From: Solwaraspora sp. WMMA2065
GTDB taxonomy: Bacteria; Actinomycetota; Actinomycetes; Mycobacteriales; Micromonosporaceae
Direction: 5' to 3'
Length of the DNA stretch: 64,000 nucleotides
Assembly: GCF_030345075.1 (NCBI RefSeq)
Contig: NZ_CP128361.1
Span: 744,001 to 808,000, forward strand
Shown: positions 1 to 9,122 of the stretch, piece by piece
How positions within the stretch are numbered: the first letter of the stretch is position 1
Layout: each line of letters opens with the position of its first letter
Position numbers and translations under genes: made by a program
Notes under the pieces: model-generated
What the model saw: only the letters and a program-made list of their open reading frames with translations
Told to the model about the DNA's origin: nothing
Database searches by the model: none

Positions 1-759
1 AAGCTGCTCAAGTGCTCGCAGCAGCGGATCGCCCGTATCGAGTCCGGCGACATCAAGCCGCGTCCGCGCGATGTGCTGGAGATCCTCGTCGCCTACGGCG
101 TCCCACACGACGAAGAGCACGGGCTGGCGCTCCGTAACATGGCCGAGCAGGTGCGGGAACAGGGCTGGTGGCAGCGGCTCAACACGCTGCCGGCCCGCTA
201 CGCCACGTTCATCGCCTACGAGGCTGAGGCTACGGATCTTCGGCAGTTCCAGCCGACCCTCATCCCTGGGCTCATCCAGACCCGCGCGTACGCCGAATCG
301 GTGATCCGCATCGGTCGGGAGACCGACCAAGAGGAGATCGTTCAGCGTGTCGAGGCGCGTCTCAAGCGTCAGGAGGTGCTGACGCTGCGCCAGCCGCCGC
401 TTCGGCTGCAGGCGACCATCACGGAGCAGTCGTTGATGTTGGAGGTCGGCGACGTCAATCTTCGTCGCGAGCAACTGGACCACCTCATCAAGGTCTCCGC
501 GCTACCCAACGTCACCGTGCAGGTCCTGACGCTCGCCGCCGGTGCCCACCTCGCCGTGCACGGTGGGTTCGAGGTCCTGACGTTCGTGGATGGTGATCCG
601 CCTCTTGGCTACATTGAGACCCTGGCGGGAGAATTGTTCCTGGAGTCGCCAGAGGAGATTCGGCGGCTCACGGGCGTGTTCGATCACCTGCTCTCCCTGG
701 CGCTGTCGCCCAGGGAGTCGATCCGATTGATTCAGGAGAAAAAGGATGGACTCGGTTAA
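1..759 (+). CDS. XRE-family regulator with DUF5753 domain (5' truncated)
   Basis: The reading frame is already open at base 1, so the N-terminus lies outside the window. The visible protein begins inside the end of a helix-turn-helix (QQRIARIESGDIKP, typical of XRE helix 3) and continues into the DUF5753 region, with family marks such as the FQPTLIPGLIQT stretch and the GGFEVLTF stretch. In actinomycetes such proteins are cytoplasmic transcriptional regulators (Scr1/BldB-associated type) encoded next to a DUF397 partner, and that partner overlaps the 3' end here by 14 bp. The targets cannot be read from the sequence. Confidence 0.9.
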   Translation, partial: KLLKCSQQRIARIESGDIKPRPRDVLEILVAYGVPHDEEHGLALRNMAEQVREQGWWQRLNTLPARYATFIAYEAEATDLRQFQPTLIPGLIQTRAYAESVIRIGRETDQEEIVQRVEARLKRQEVLTLRQPPLRLQATITEQSLMLEVGDVNLRREQLDHLIKVSALPNVTVQVLTLAAGAHLAVHGGFEVLTFVDGDPPLGYIETLAGELFLESPEEIRRLTGVFDHLLSLALSPRESIRLIQEKKDGLG

Positions 760-946
760 GTGGTTCAAGTCCAGTCGATCCGGCAACAACGGGTCGTGTG
801 TGGAGGTCGCTGACCTGGGCGGGAACGCTGTCGGGGTAAGGGACACCAAGGCCCGGGGGCAGGGGCCGATCCTGACGTTCACACAGGTTGAGTGGCAGGC
901 GTTCATCGGTGGCGCGAAGCTCGGGGCGTTCGACTTGACCGACTGA
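746..946 (+). CDS. DUF397 domain protein
   Basis: A 66-residue protein starting MDSVKWFKSSRSGNNGSC, which is the DUF397 signature (W-x-KSSxS-x-N-G-x-CVEVA), with VRDTK and the C-terminal F-T-x-x-EW-x-x-F region. The start codon lies inside the end of the preceding DUF5753 regulator gene and follows GGAGAAAAAGG. DUF397 proteins form small regulatory pairs with DUF5753 regulators in actinomycetes and are thought to modulate them. It ends two bases before the convergent ABC transporter gene. Confidence 0.9.
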   Translation: MDSVKWFKSSRSGNNGSCVEVADLGGNAVGVRDTKARGQGPILTFTQVEWQAFIGGAKLGAFDLTD

Positions 947-947
947 C

Positions 948-1937
948 TCAACCGCGACGCTCGTCGACGAGATGGCAGGCGGCCAGGTGACCGTCGCCGC
1001 GTACGGTCAGGGCCGGATCGTCGACGGCGCAGCGGTCGAACGCGGCCGGGCAGCGGGTCCGGAACCGGCAGCCGCTCGGCGGATCGGCGGGGGAGGGGAC
1101 AGCGCCCTGCAGGATGATCCGCTGGCGGGAGCGTTCGGCGACCGGGTCCGGCACCGGCACCGCCGACAACAGCGCCCGGGTGTACGGGTGGGCCGCCCGG
1201 GTGAACAGGGTGGCCCGGTCGGCGATCTCGACGATCCGACCCAGGTACATCACCGCGATCCGGTCGCTGAGGTGCCCGACGGCGGCCAGGTCGTGGGCGA
1301 CGAACAGGTACGCCAGCCCGAGCGAGTCGCGCAGGTCCTCCAGCAGGTTGATGATCTGCGCCTGGATCGACACGTCCAGGGCGGCGATCGGTTCGTCGGC
1401 GACGATCAGGTCCGGCTCCCCGGCCAGCGCACGGGCGATCCCGATGCGCTGGCGCTGCCCGCCGGAGAACTCGTGCGGATGCCGGTTGGCGTGGTCGGGG
1501 TCCAGGCCGACCAGTTCCAGCAGCTCACCGACCCGGTGCCGGCGGGCCGTCGCGCCCTTGTGCAGGCCGTGCACGTCCAACGGCTCGGCGATGATCGCAC
1601 CGACCGACATCCGTGGGTCGAGTGAGGCGTACGGATCCTGAAAGATCATCGTCAGGTGCCGGCGCATCGCCCGCATCCGGCGCAGACCGAGCGCGGTCAG
1701 CTCGACGTCGCCCAGGGTGACCGTGCCGAAGGTGGGCTCGACCAGCCGCAGCACCGCCAGCCCGGTGGTGCTCTTGCCGCAGCCGGACTCGCCGACCAGG
1801 CCGAGGGTCTCGCCGGCGGCGATGTCGAAACTGACCCCGTCGACGGCCCGAATCGGCTGGGCCGACCGGCCCATGCCGCGCTGCGGAAAGTGCACCTGCA
1901 GGTCGGTCACCCGCAGCAGCGGCCCATGCTCAGCCAT
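948..1937 (-). CDS. Peptide-type ABC transporter ATPase (DppF/OppF-like)
   Basis: A 329-residue cytoplasmic ATPase. Walker A GESGCGKST is at residues 49-57, followed by the ABC signature FSGGQRQR and Walker B LIVADEP. The C-terminal extension with HPYTRALLSAVP and a cysteine-rich CRFRTRCPAAFDRC tail is typical of oligopeptide/dipeptide importer ATPases. The start ATG at 1937 overlaps the stop of the upstream ATPase by 8 bp; a longer open frame exists but runs through that gene. It is the last gene of a five-gene minus-strand operon encoding a complete peptide/opine/nickel-class importer. The substrate cannot be told from sequence. Confidence 0.92.
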   Translation of the reverse strand: MAEHGPLLRVTDLQVHFPQRGMGRSAQPIRAVDGVSFDIAAGETLGLVGESGCGKSTTGLAVLRLVEPTFGTVTLGDVELTALGLRRMRAMRRHLTMIFQDPYASLDPRMSVGAIIAEPLDVHGLHKGATARRHRVGELLELVGLDPDHANRHPHEFSGGQRQRIGIARALAGEPDLIVADEPIAALDVSIQAQIINLLEDLRDSLGLAYLFVAHDLAAVGHLSDRIAVMYLGRIVEIADRATLFTRAAHPYTRALLSAVPVPDPVAERSRQRIILQGAVPSPADPPSGCRFRTRCPAAFDRCAVDDPALTVRGDGHLAACHLVDERRG

Positions 1938-2952
1938 CCTGGCCTGCCGGTACGTCGTAGAAGCAGGCCACCCGGTGCCCGCCGGCGGCAACGGTACGCA
2001 GCGGCGGCACCTCGCTGGCCGCCCGCTCGTCGTGCCGGTAGCCGCAGCGCGGGTGGAACGCGCATCCGGGCGGCAACGCCGTCGGGTCCGGTGGCTGGCC
2101 GCCGATGGTCGCCAGCCGACGTGGCCGCTCGACGCCGACGCGCGGCACCGCCGACAGCAACCCGATGGTGTACGGGTGCCGGGGTGCGGCGTACAGGTTG
2201 TCGACGCCGGCCTCCTCCAGGATCCGGCCGGCGTACATCACCGCGACCCGGTCGGCGATGCCGGCCACCACCCCGAGATCGTGGGTGATCCACACGACGG
2301 CGAGCCCGAGCCGTTGCTGCAGCCCGGCGACGACGTCGAGGATCTGTGCCTGGGTGGTGACGTCCAGCGCGGTGGTCGCCTCGTCGGCGAGCAGCACCCG
2401 TGGCTCGCAGGCCAACGCCATGGCGATCATGACCCGTTGGCGCATGCCGCCGGAGAACTGGTGTGGGTAGTCGTCGAGCCGGCGGCGGGCGTCCGGCAGG
2501 CCGACCTGGTCGAGCAGGTCGGCCGCCCGGTCCCGGGCGGCGGCACCGGTGGCGTGGCCGTGCAGCACGATCGGCTCGACCAGCTGCGACCCGATGGTCT
2601 TTACCGGATTCAGCGACGTCATCGGGTCCTGGAAGACCATCGCGATCTGGTTGCCCCGGACCCGGCGCAACTGCCGTTCGTCGAGGGCCAGCAGGTCGGT
2701 GCCGTCCAGCAGGGCCTGCCCACCGACCCGGGCCGGCTCGTCGAGCAGCCCCATCACCGCCAGCGCGGCGACCGTCTTGCCGGAACCGGATTCGCCGACG
2801 ATGGCGAGGGTCTCGCCGGCGTGCACGTCGTAGCTGACCCCATTGACCACCCGGGCGACGCCGCGTCGGGTGCCGATGCGCACCGTCAGGTCGCGTACCG
2901 ACAGCACCGGGTCTCCGGTGGCCGGGGCGTCGCCCGTCGGGTCGCCGCTCAT
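1930..2952 (-). CDS. Peptide-type ABC transporter ATPase (DppD/OppD-like)
   Basis: A 340-residue ATPase with Walker A GESGSGKT, signature FSGGMRQR, Walker [13 protein letters not shown] and the peptide-importer C-terminal region ([12 protein letters not shown], then [12 protein letters not shown]). Walker B reads DEA rather than the commoner DEP, a conservative change. The ATG at 2952 forms a 4-bp ATGA overlap with the upstream permease stop, which decides the start. With the following gene it should form the ATPase heterodimer that powers the importer. Confidence 0.92.
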   Translation of the reverse strand: MSGDPTGDAPATGDPVLSVRDLTVRIGTRRGVARVVNGVSYDVHAGETLAIVGESGSGKTVAALAVMGLLDEPARVGGQALLDGTDLLALDERQLRRVRGNQIAMVFQDPMTSLNPVKTIGSQLVEPIVLHGHATGAAARDRAADLLDQVGLPDARRRLDDYPHQFSGGMRQRVMIAMALACEPRVLLADEATTALDVTTQAQILDVVAGLQQRLGLAVVWITHDLGVVAGIADRVAVMYAGRILEEAGVDNLYAAPRHPYTIGLLSAVPRVGVERPRRLATIGGQPPDPTALPPGCAFHPRCGYRHDERAASEVPPLRTVAAGGHRVACFYDVPAGQDG

Positions 2953-3809
2953 CCGCCCTGCCCTCTCGACTCGATGACGGAGCGCTGCCGTGGGTCGAGC
3001 GCGTCGCGCAGCCCGTCGCCGACCACGTTGAACGCCAACACGGTCAGCAGGATCGCCAGGCCGGGGAAGATGCCCATCCACGGGGCCAGGCTGACGAAGT
3101 CGCGGCCCTCGGCGAGCATCCGGCCCCAGGCCGGGTCGGGGCGCTGCACCCCGAGGCCGAGGAACGACAGTGCCGCCTCGGCCAGGATGGCGAAGGCCAG
3201 GCTCAGCGAGGTCTGCACGATCACCGGCGCGGCGATGTTCGGCAGCACGTGCCGGACGAGGATTCGCAGATCACCGGCACCGACGGCGCGGGCCGCCAGA
3301 ACGTACAGCTGGGTGGTGGCGACCATGGTCGCGGCCCGCACGATCCGGGCGAAGATCGGGGTGTAGACGATGCCGATCGCGATCATCGCGTTGGTGATGC
3401 CGGGCCCGAGGATCGCCAGAACGGCGATGGCGAGCAGGATCGCCGGGAACGCGAACAGGACGTCCATGGTGCGCATCAGCACCGCGTCGGCCGCGCCCGC
3501 GTAGTAGCCGGCGACCAGGCCGATCGCCAACCCGGCGGCGAGCGAGATGCCGACCGCGACCATCCCCACCTGCAGCGACACCCGGGCACCGACCAGCACC
3601 CGGCTGAGCACGTCGCGGCCCAGGTTGTCGGTGCCGAACGGATGGGCGGGCGACGGTGCGGCCAACCGGCCGGGCACGTCGATGGCGTTCGGGTCGTACG
3701 GGGCCAGCCACGGACCGAACGCGGCGACCACGGCCAGCCCGGTGAGCACCAGCAGCCCGGCCAGTGCCAGCCGGTTGCCCAGCAGCAGGGTGAACAGTCG
3801 GCGGGTCAC
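2949..3809 (-). CDS. Peptide-type ABC transporter permease (DppC-like)
   Basis: A 286-residue integral membrane protein starting with GTG (VTRRLFTLL...), whose GTGA overlap with the upstream permease stop fixes the start. It has the N-terminal membrane segment followed by PYDPNAI and the HPFGTDNLGRDV motif of DppC/OppC permeases, then the binding-protein-dependent transport domain with the cytoplasmic coupling loop. It should pair with the DppB-like permease encoded just upstream. Confidence 0.92.
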   Translation of the reverse strand: MTRRLFTLLLGNRLALAGLLVLTGLAVVAAFGPWLAPYDPNAIDVPGRLAAPSPAHPFGTDNLGRDVLSRVLVGARVSLQVGMVAVGISLAAGLAIGLVAGYYAGAADAVLMRTMDVLFAFPAILLAIAVLAILGPGITNAMIAIGIVYTPIFARIVRAATMVATTQLYVLAARAVGAGDLRILVRHVLPNIAAPVIVQTSLSLAFAILAEAALSFLGLGVQRPDPAWGRMLAEGRDFVSLAPWMGIFPGLAILLTVLAFNVVGDGLRDALDPRQRSVIESRGQGG

Positions 3810-4750
3810 CGGTGGCGCACCCGGGGGTCGAGGTAGCTGTAGAGCAGGTCCACCAGGAAGTTGACGACGAGGAACATCAGCGCGACGGCCAGCACCGCGC
3901 CCTGCAACAGGCTGTAGTCGCGGCGCACCACCGCGTCGTACGCCAGCCGGCCCAGCCCCGGCCACTCGAAGATCACCTCGACGATGACGACGCCGCCGAG
4001 CAGGAAGCCGAGCTGCAGGCCGACTGCGGTGACGATCGGGATCCAGGCGTTGGGCAGCACGTGCCGGCGGACCGTCTGCCAGCGGGACAGCCCCTTGGCC
4101 CGGGCGGTACGCGCGTAGTCCTGGTGCAGCGCCTCCAGCACCGCCGAGCGGACGAACCGGGTCAGCACCGAGCCGGAGATCAGCCCGACGGTCAGCGCCG
4201 GCAGCACCAGGTGCCGCAGCGCCCGCACCGGATCGTCCAACGGCGACACGTAGCCCGACGCCGGCAGCCAGCCCAGCACCAGGGCGAAGAGCAGGATGTA
4301 CATGATCCCGCTCCAGAAATCCGGCACCGAGACCCAGAGCTGGCTGAACGCGGTGGCGAGCCGGTCGATCAGCGATCCGGAGCGCATCGCCGAGACGATC
4401 CCCAGCGGCAGGGCGATCGCCAGCGCGACGGTCAGCGCGGCACCGGCGAGCAGGCTGGTCGGGCCGAGCCGGGCCAGCAGCAGCAGGGTCACCGGCTCAC
4501 CGCTGCGGAAGCTGACCCCCAGGTCACCGGTGAGCGCCCGGCCCAGCCACCGGAAGTACTGGACGACGATCGGCTGGTCCAGCCCGGCCCGGGCCCGCAT
4601 CGCCTGGTACAGGCTTTCGTCGAAGCGGGTGCCCAGGGCCAGCCGGATCGGGTCGCCGGGCACCAGATGCACGATGAGGAACACCGCGACGCTCACCCCG
4701 AGCATCGCGATCACCGCCTGCAGTGCCCGCCACAGCAGGAAGCGCGCCAT
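3806..4750 (-). CDS. Peptide-type ABC transporter permease (DppB-like)
   Basis: A 314-residue membrane protein with the DppB/OppB N-terminus (FLIVHLVPGDPIRLALG, then the LDQPIVVQYFRWL stretch and GDLGVSFRSG) and the C-terminal coupling region (ARAKGLSRWQTVRRHVLPNA). It lies 9 bp downstream of the solute-binding protein gene on the minus strand and overlaps the next permease by 4 bp, so the operon order is binding protein, DppB, DppC, DppD, DppF. Confidence 0.93.
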   Translation of the reverse strand: MARFLLWRALQAVIAMLGVSVAVFLIVHLVPGDPIRLALGTRFDESLYQAMRARAGLDQPIVVQYFRWLGRALTGDLGVSFRSGEPVTLLLLARLGPTSLLAGAALTVALAIALPLGIVSAMRSGSLIDRLATAFSQLWVSVPDFWSGIMYILLFALVLGWLPASGYVSPLDDPVRALRHLVLPALTVGLISGSVLTRFVRSAVLEALHQDYARTARAKGLSRWQTVRRHVLPNAWIPIVTAVGLQLGFLLGGVVIVEVIFEWPGLGRLAYDAVVRRDYSLLQGAVLAVALMFLVVNFLVDLLYSYLDPRVRHR

Positions 4751-4759
4751 CGCGCCGGC

Positions 4760-6325
4760 TCAGCCGCCGAGCCGTACGGTGCGCAGCCGGGTCTTGCCGT
4801 CGGGGTGCATCTCGACCCCGGACACCTGCGGCACCCAGGCCAGCGAGGCCTGTGGACTGTAGAGGTAGCCGTAGCTGACGTCGTCGATGATGAACCGGGC
4901 GGCCTGGTCGTACAGCGGCTTGCGGTCCGCGTCGGCGACGGTGGCCCGTGCCTGGTCGAGCAGCTGGTCCACCTGCGGGTTGGCGTACCCGTGGAAGTTG
5001 AACGAGCCGGTCGAGTGGTGCTGGCCGTAGTAGGCGTACTCGCCGTCGAGGTTGTTCAACCAGCCCAGGACGTAGCAGTCGTAGCTGCCGGCGCCCTGCT
5101 CGTCGAGCCAGCTGGCGAAGTCCAGGGTGCGGATCTCGACGTCGACGCCGACGTCGCCCCACTGGCTGGCGAGCACCTCGGCGGCCGCAAGAGTGTGTGG
5201 GAACTCGTTGGTGAGCATCAGGTCCATGCTCAGGTCGGTCACGCCGGCCTCGGCGAGCAGCTCGCGGGCCTGGTCCGGGTCGTAGCTGAACGGGGCGTAG
5301 TCGGTGGCCCAGAAGTTGCCCGGCGGCATCGCCGACTGCACCGGTGTGGCGGCGTCGAAGTACGCGGCCTGGGCGACCTGCTCCCGGTCGATGGCGAAGG
5401 ACAGCGCCCGCCGCACGTCGATGTCGTCGAACGGCGCCCGGTCGAAGTTGCAGGTGAAGTACCAGTAGTCGTTGCTGGCCAGTTGGCCCAGCTCGACCGC
5501 CGGGTCGTCGCGCAGGGTGGCGACCTCCTGCGGCGGCACGTTGTTTGTCAGGTGCACCGCGCCGGTGCGCAGGTTGGTCAGCGCGGTCGTCGGCTCGGAG
5601 ATGAACCGGAACTCGACCCGGTCGACGTGCGGTCCGTCGCCCCAGTAGTCCTGGTTGGCCTCCAGGATGATCCGGTCGCCGGGGGTGTAGCTGACGAACC
5701 GGAACGGCCCGGTGCCGATCGCGTTGGTGGTCAGCCCGTCACCGTCGATCAGCTCGGGTGCGACGATCGCCATCCCCTTGAACCCGCCGACGTTGGCCAG
5801 CAGGTTCGGCGTCGGCTGGGTGAGGACGAATTCGACGGTACGGTCGTCGACCGCGCGTACCTCGTCGACGGTTTCGAAGCGCCACGCGTTCGCGGCGGTC
5901 TCCGCGTCGGTGATCCGGTCGAAGCTGGCCACCACGTCGTCGGCGACGAACTCGCGTCCGTTGTGCCAGGTGACGCCCTCACGCAGGTGGAAGGTCCAGG
6001 TCAGCAGGTCGTCGCTGACCTCCCACTCGGTGGCCAGGGCGGGTTGGAAGCTGAGGTCGGGGGCCGGCTCGACGAGGGTGTCGTAGACGTTTTCCAGCAC
6101 CAGGAACGTCGGTGAGGCGGTGGAGACGTGCACGTCCAGACTGTCGGGTTCACTGGAGATCGCCACGACCAGGGTGCCGGCTCCGTCGTCGGTCTCCAGG
6201 GATTCGCCGGTCGTGCAGGCGGCCAGCGTGAGCGCCGTGACGGCGGCGAGGCTCGTCGCGCGCACGGCAGACCGGGCGGTACGCGCGGATCGCCGCCGGT
6301 ACGGGAACGCTGGGGAGGGATTCAC
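4760..6325 (-). CDS. ABC transporter substrate-binding lipoprotein, family 5
   Basis: A 521-residue extracytoplasmic binding protein. An Arg-rich N-terminus and hydrophobic segment end in the lipobox LAAC near residue 36, so it should be lipid-anchored on the outer face of the membrane. The body shows family 5 (peptide/nickel/opine) features: ALATEWEVSDD, TWTFHLREGVTWHNG, DVVASFDRI, VRRALSFAIDRE and a C-terminal PLYDQAARFI helix. It is the first gene of the minus-strand importer operon; no obvious operator was seen in the 278 bp upstream. Confidence 0.93.
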   Translation of the reverse strand: MNPSPAFPYRRRSARTARSAVRATSLAAVTALTLAACTTGESLETDDGAGTLVVAISSEPDSLDVHVSTASPTFLVLENVYDTLVEPAPDLSFQPALATEWEVSDDLLTWTFHLREGVTWHNGREFVADDVVASFDRITDAETAANAWRFETVDEVRAVDDRTVEFVLTQPTPNLLANVGGFKGMAIVAPELIDGDGLTTNAIGTGPFRFVSYTPGDRIILEANQDYWGDGPHVDRVEFRFISEPTTALTNLRTGAVHLTNNVPPQEVATLRDDPAVELGQLASNDYWYFTCNFDRAPFDDIDVRRALSFAIDREQVAQAAYFDAATPVQSAMPPGNFWATDYAPFSYDPDQARELLAEAGVTDLSMDLMLTNEFPHTLAAAEVLASQWGDVGVDVEIRTLDFASWLDEQGAGSYDCYVLGWLNNLDGEYAYYGQHHSTGSFNFHGYANPQVDQLLDQARATVADADRKPLYDQAARFIIDDVSYGYLYSPQASLAWVPQVSGVEMHPDGKTRLRTVRLGG

Positions 6326-6508
6326 CGTCTGTCTCCTACCTCGTTGTCGCCGTTACGGGCTTGACGGGCCGGGTTGCGTCGACGGGATGGTGCACGTCGG
6401 GGCTGGTGCACATCGCCAACTGCGTGGTGCCGCCTGATGATGCCGCGACTGGCTGCGGATCGGTGCACCGACCCTAGTCGATCGCTGCAGGGGTCACAAC
6501 TCGATGAC

Positions 6509-6556
6509 CGCAGGTGACTGCGTCCGCAGGTGACCGTGTCCGCAGGTGACCGTGGC
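6509..6556. repeat. Three tandem 16-bp direct repeats
   Basis: Three contiguous 16-bp units (6509-6524, 6525-6540, 6541-6556) share the core CGCAGGTGAC, followed by YGYGTC or CGTGGC. They end 47 bp before the GTG start of the MazF-like gene and lie between two divergently transcribed genes. The regular spacing of about 1.5 helical turns could suit an operator, but the binding protein is unknown. Confidence 0.7.
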
Positions 6557-6603
6557 CACGCCGGGCGGGCCGGTGGTAACAGGTAACGATAGGGTCGTCG
6601 GTC

Positions 6604-7086
6604 GTGGGAAGACTGTGGCAGGGCGTCACCGCGACCGTGGGCCGGCTGGCCGGTCAACGCGTACCGGCGCAACGGAGCCCGACACCGGCAAAGCTGGCCC
6701 GGCGCCGGCAGGTGGCCGCGTTGCAGCGCCGACAGCTGTCGTACGCACCCGAGCTGGACGGGCACGCCGATCCCGGCGAGATCGTCTGGACCTGGGTGTC
6801 GTACGAGGAGGACCCCCGGCAGGGCAAGGACCGCCCGGTCCTGGTGGTGGGCCGGCGCAGCCGTACCCTGTTCGGGCTGATGCTGTCCAGCCAGTCCGAC
6901 CGCGACGGGCAGCGGCACTGGCTGTCGCTGGGCACCTGGGGTGACGACGGCCGGCCGAGTTGGATCCGGCTCGACCGGGTGCTCACCATGCGGGAGGACA
7001 GCATCCGGCGTGAGGGTGCCATCCTCGACCGGGGCCGGTTCGACCGGGTGTGCCAGGCGTTGCGGGCCGGTTACGGCTGGTCCTGA
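6604..7086 (+). CDS. PemK/MazF-like toxin-fold protein
   Basis: A 160-residue protein starting at GTG. The C-terminal two thirds match the actinobacterial PemK/MazF-like family: GEIVWTWVSYEED, then GKDRPVLVVGRR (equivalent to the K-x-RPVLVV strand of MazF), a middle beta region and SWIRLDRVLTM. The basic N-terminal 50 residues (RRRQVAALQRRQLSY) are an extension. Family members are usually sequence-specific ribonucleases of toxin-antitoxin pairs, but no antitoxin gene is seen next to it. This family version may be a chromosomal orphan with another role. Three 16-bp repeats lie just upstream. Confidence 0.7.
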   Translation: MGRLWQGVTATVGRLAGQRVPAQRSPTPAKLARRRQVAALQRRQLSYAPELDGHADPGEIVWTWVSYEEDPRQGKDRPVLVVGRRSRTLFGLMLSSQSDRDGQRHWLSLGTWGDDGRPSWIRLDRVLTMREDSIRREGAILDRGRFDRVCQALRAGYGWS

Positions 7087-7221
7087 CCGGGTCACCGCCC
7101 GCCGGTGGCCGGCGACGACGAAGATTGCCGTCGGGGACAGTTCGCCGACACGTCACGACAGCGTGCCCTGCCCGCCACCGGGCGGTTGCCATGCTGGCCG
7201 GATGGTGATGGTGACGGCATC

Positions 7222-8451
7222 ATGAGGATCGTTCGGCTGGCGAATTTCATCACCGGCAGCTCCGGTGGGTTACGGACCGCGCTGCGGGAACTCGGCACCG
7301 GCTACCTGGCCGCCGGCCACGAGCCGGTGCTGGTGGTGCCGGGTGCGGCCGATGCGGACGAGGACACGGCACAGGGCCGGGTGATCACCGTCGCTGGTCC
7401 TGTGGTGCCCGGCACCGGCGGCTACCGGGTGCTGCTGGGCCGCTCCCGGGTACGCCGGTTGCTCGCCGAGCTCGCCCCGGATCGCCTGGAGGTCTCCGAC
7501 CGCACCACGCTGCGGTGGACCGGGCAGTGGGCGCGGCGGCACGGCGTACCCGCGTTGATGGTCTCCCACGAGACGCTCGACGGCCTGTTGCGGTTGCCGT
7601 TCGGTGCCCGATCCGCCGGCCCGGCGAAGCAGACCGAGCGGATCGCCGATCGGCTCAACGCGGCGACCGCCGCCGCGTACGACCGGGTGGTGTGCACCAC
7701 CGACTGGGCCGCGCGCGAGTTCGCCCGCATCGGGGCGGACAACCTGGTCCGGGTGCCGCTCGGTGTGGATCTCGACCAGTTCCATCCCCGTCGCTACGAC
7801 GAGACGGTACGCGAGCAGTACACGCCCGACGGGGAACTGCTGGTGCTGCACTGCGCCCGGCTGTCCGCCGAGAAGTGCCCCGAGCGGGTCCTCGCGGCGC
7901 TGGCCGCGCTGCGCGACCGGGGCGTACCCGCCGTCGGGGTGATAGTCGGCACCGGCCCTCGTCAGGCGGGTCTGCGCGCACACGCCGTCGAGGCCGGGCT
8001 GACCGTGCACTTCGCCAACTACGTCGGCGACCGCGACGAGGTCGCCCGGCTGCTGGCCAGCGCCGACGTGGTGATCGCACCCGGGCCGGTGGAGACCTTC
8101 GGCCTGGCGGCCCTGGAGTCACTGGCCAGTGGCACCCCGGTGGTGGTCGCCGCGGAGAGCGCGCTACCGGAGGTGATCGGTGACGCCGGGCTGGCGGTGG
8201 CCGGCGGCGGGCAGGAGTACGCGGACGCGATCTGCGAACTGGCCGGCCGACCGGCGGCGGCGCGACGCCCGGCGGCCCGTCGCCGGGCGGAGGGCTTTCC
8301 CTGGTCGGCGGCGGTTGACGGCTTTCTCCGCGCGCACCGAGGCGGCGCTGGCGCTGACCAGTTCGCCGGCGCTGCTCGCTCCCGGTCCGAGTCCGGCACC
8401 GCGTGCGACAGCGCCGGGCGTGGGCATCGATCTGCCCGCGCCCGGCGCTGA
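7222..8451 (+). CDS. GT4-family glycosyltransferase
   Basis: The preferred start is the ATG at 7222 (MRIVRLANFITGSSGGLRTA), which gives the standard GT-B N-terminus; the frame is open further upstream but without similarity. The N-terminal half binds acceptor (DRLEVSDRTTLRW, HGVPALMVSHE). The C-terminal half has the donor-binding GT4 motifs VPLGVDLDQFHP, HCARLSAEKCPERVL and the E-x7-E motif in ETFGLAALESL. Close relatives act as mannosyl/glucosyl transferases on lipid or polyprenyl acceptors. After about 8340 the tail (HRGGAGADQF onward) no longer looks like the family, and a neighbouring +2 frame stays open to 8482, so a late frameshift is possible. Confidence 0.85.
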   Translation: MRIVRLANFITGSSGGLRTALRELGTGYLAAGHEPVLVVPGAADADEDTAQGRVITVAGPVVPGTGGYRVLLGRSRVRRLLAELAPDRLEVSDRTTLRWTGQWARRHGVPALMVSHETLDGLLRLPFGARSAGPAKQTERIADRLNAATAAAYDRVVCTTDWAAREFARIGADNLVRVPLGVDLDQFHPRRYDETVREQYTPDGELLVLHCARLSAEKCPERVLAALAALRDRGVPAVGVIVGTGPRQAGLRAHAVEAGLTVHFANYVGDRDEVARLLASADVVIAPGPVETFGLAALESLASGTPVVVAAESALPEVIGDAGLAVAGGGQEYADAICELAGRPAAARRPAARRRAEGFPWSAAVDGFLRAHRGGAGADQFAGAARSRSESGTACDSAGRGHRSARARR

Positions 8452-8471
8452 TCTGCCGGCGGATCAGGTGG

Positions 8472-9122
8472 TCAGCACCTGACCCAGTCCAGGTTGAACA
8501 GGGTGTCGACGTTGCCCTCGGTCGTGATCATCGACATGCTGGCCTGGCCGCTGGAGGTGCCTGCGTCCACTCGCAGCTCGGTGTTGATGTTCAGCACCCG
8601 CTGTTGCCCACAGGGGACGTACACCAGCACCGGTGCGTGATCCGCGGTGGCCCAGAAGCCGTTGTATGGTCCGCCGAACGTGGCGTCGGTACGGCTGTTG
8701 TCGGACGAGCCCTGCCAGTAGTAGTTCGTCCGCTGTCGGCCGGTCGCCCCACTGGGGATCCGGGCCCGACCTCGGTAGTCCGCGGTGGCGACCGCGAAGG
8801 TCCAGCCCGCCGGCACCTTGACGAGCACGCCGAGCTGGCAGTTCTTCCGGCTGTCCGTCGGGTCGGCCCCGTCACCGACGGTAGCGAGGAAATCGTAGTA
8901 GCGGATCCGGAAGCCGGTGTTGTCGGAGTTGGCGACGACCCTGGCCGTGCCGGGCGCGCAGCCTGAACCACTGGCGGCCACCACCTCCACGGTGATGTCG
9001 CTGTCCGGCACGGCACTCGGCGTCGCCGGGGAGGCATGGGCCGGAGCGGTCAGGGTCAGCGCGAGAACCATGCCGAGTGCGGCGAACATTCCGTGTCTCG
9101 CGCCGGTGAGGCTTCTTTTCAT
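8472..9122 (-). CDS. Secreted DUF4360 protein
   Basis: A 216-residue protein with a Sec signal peptide (MKRSLTGARHGMFAALGMVL, cleavage near APAHA) and a DUF4360 body. Family marks are GSGCAPGTARVV, DFLATVG, KNCQLGVLVKVPAGWTF, DYRGRA, QRTNYYWQG, and VPCGQQRVLNINTELRV; the protein ends in a Cys. The ATG at 9122 follows AGGGGAACGGA, a good ribosome-binding site. The conserved cysteines suggest disulfides outside the cell; the function of the family is unknown. It is a paralogue of the divergent gene at 9601-10248. Confidence 0.88.
   Translation of the reverse strand: MKRSLTGARHGMFAALGMVLALTLTAPAHASPATPSAVPDSDITVEVVAASGSGCAPGTARVVANSDNTGFRIRYYDFLATVGDGADPTDSRKNCQLGVLVKVPAGWTFAVATADYRGRARIPSGATGRQRTNYYWQGSSDNSRTDATFGGPYNGFWATADHAPVLVYVPCGQQRVLNINTELRVDAGTSSGQASMSMITTEGNVDTLFNLDWVRC

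Noticed and set aside
1717-3366. Long plus-strand open frame over the left ABC operon
   Set aside because: It runs antisense to well-conserved ATPase and permease genes; its translation is Arg/Gln/His-rich with no family features, a GC-driven shadow.
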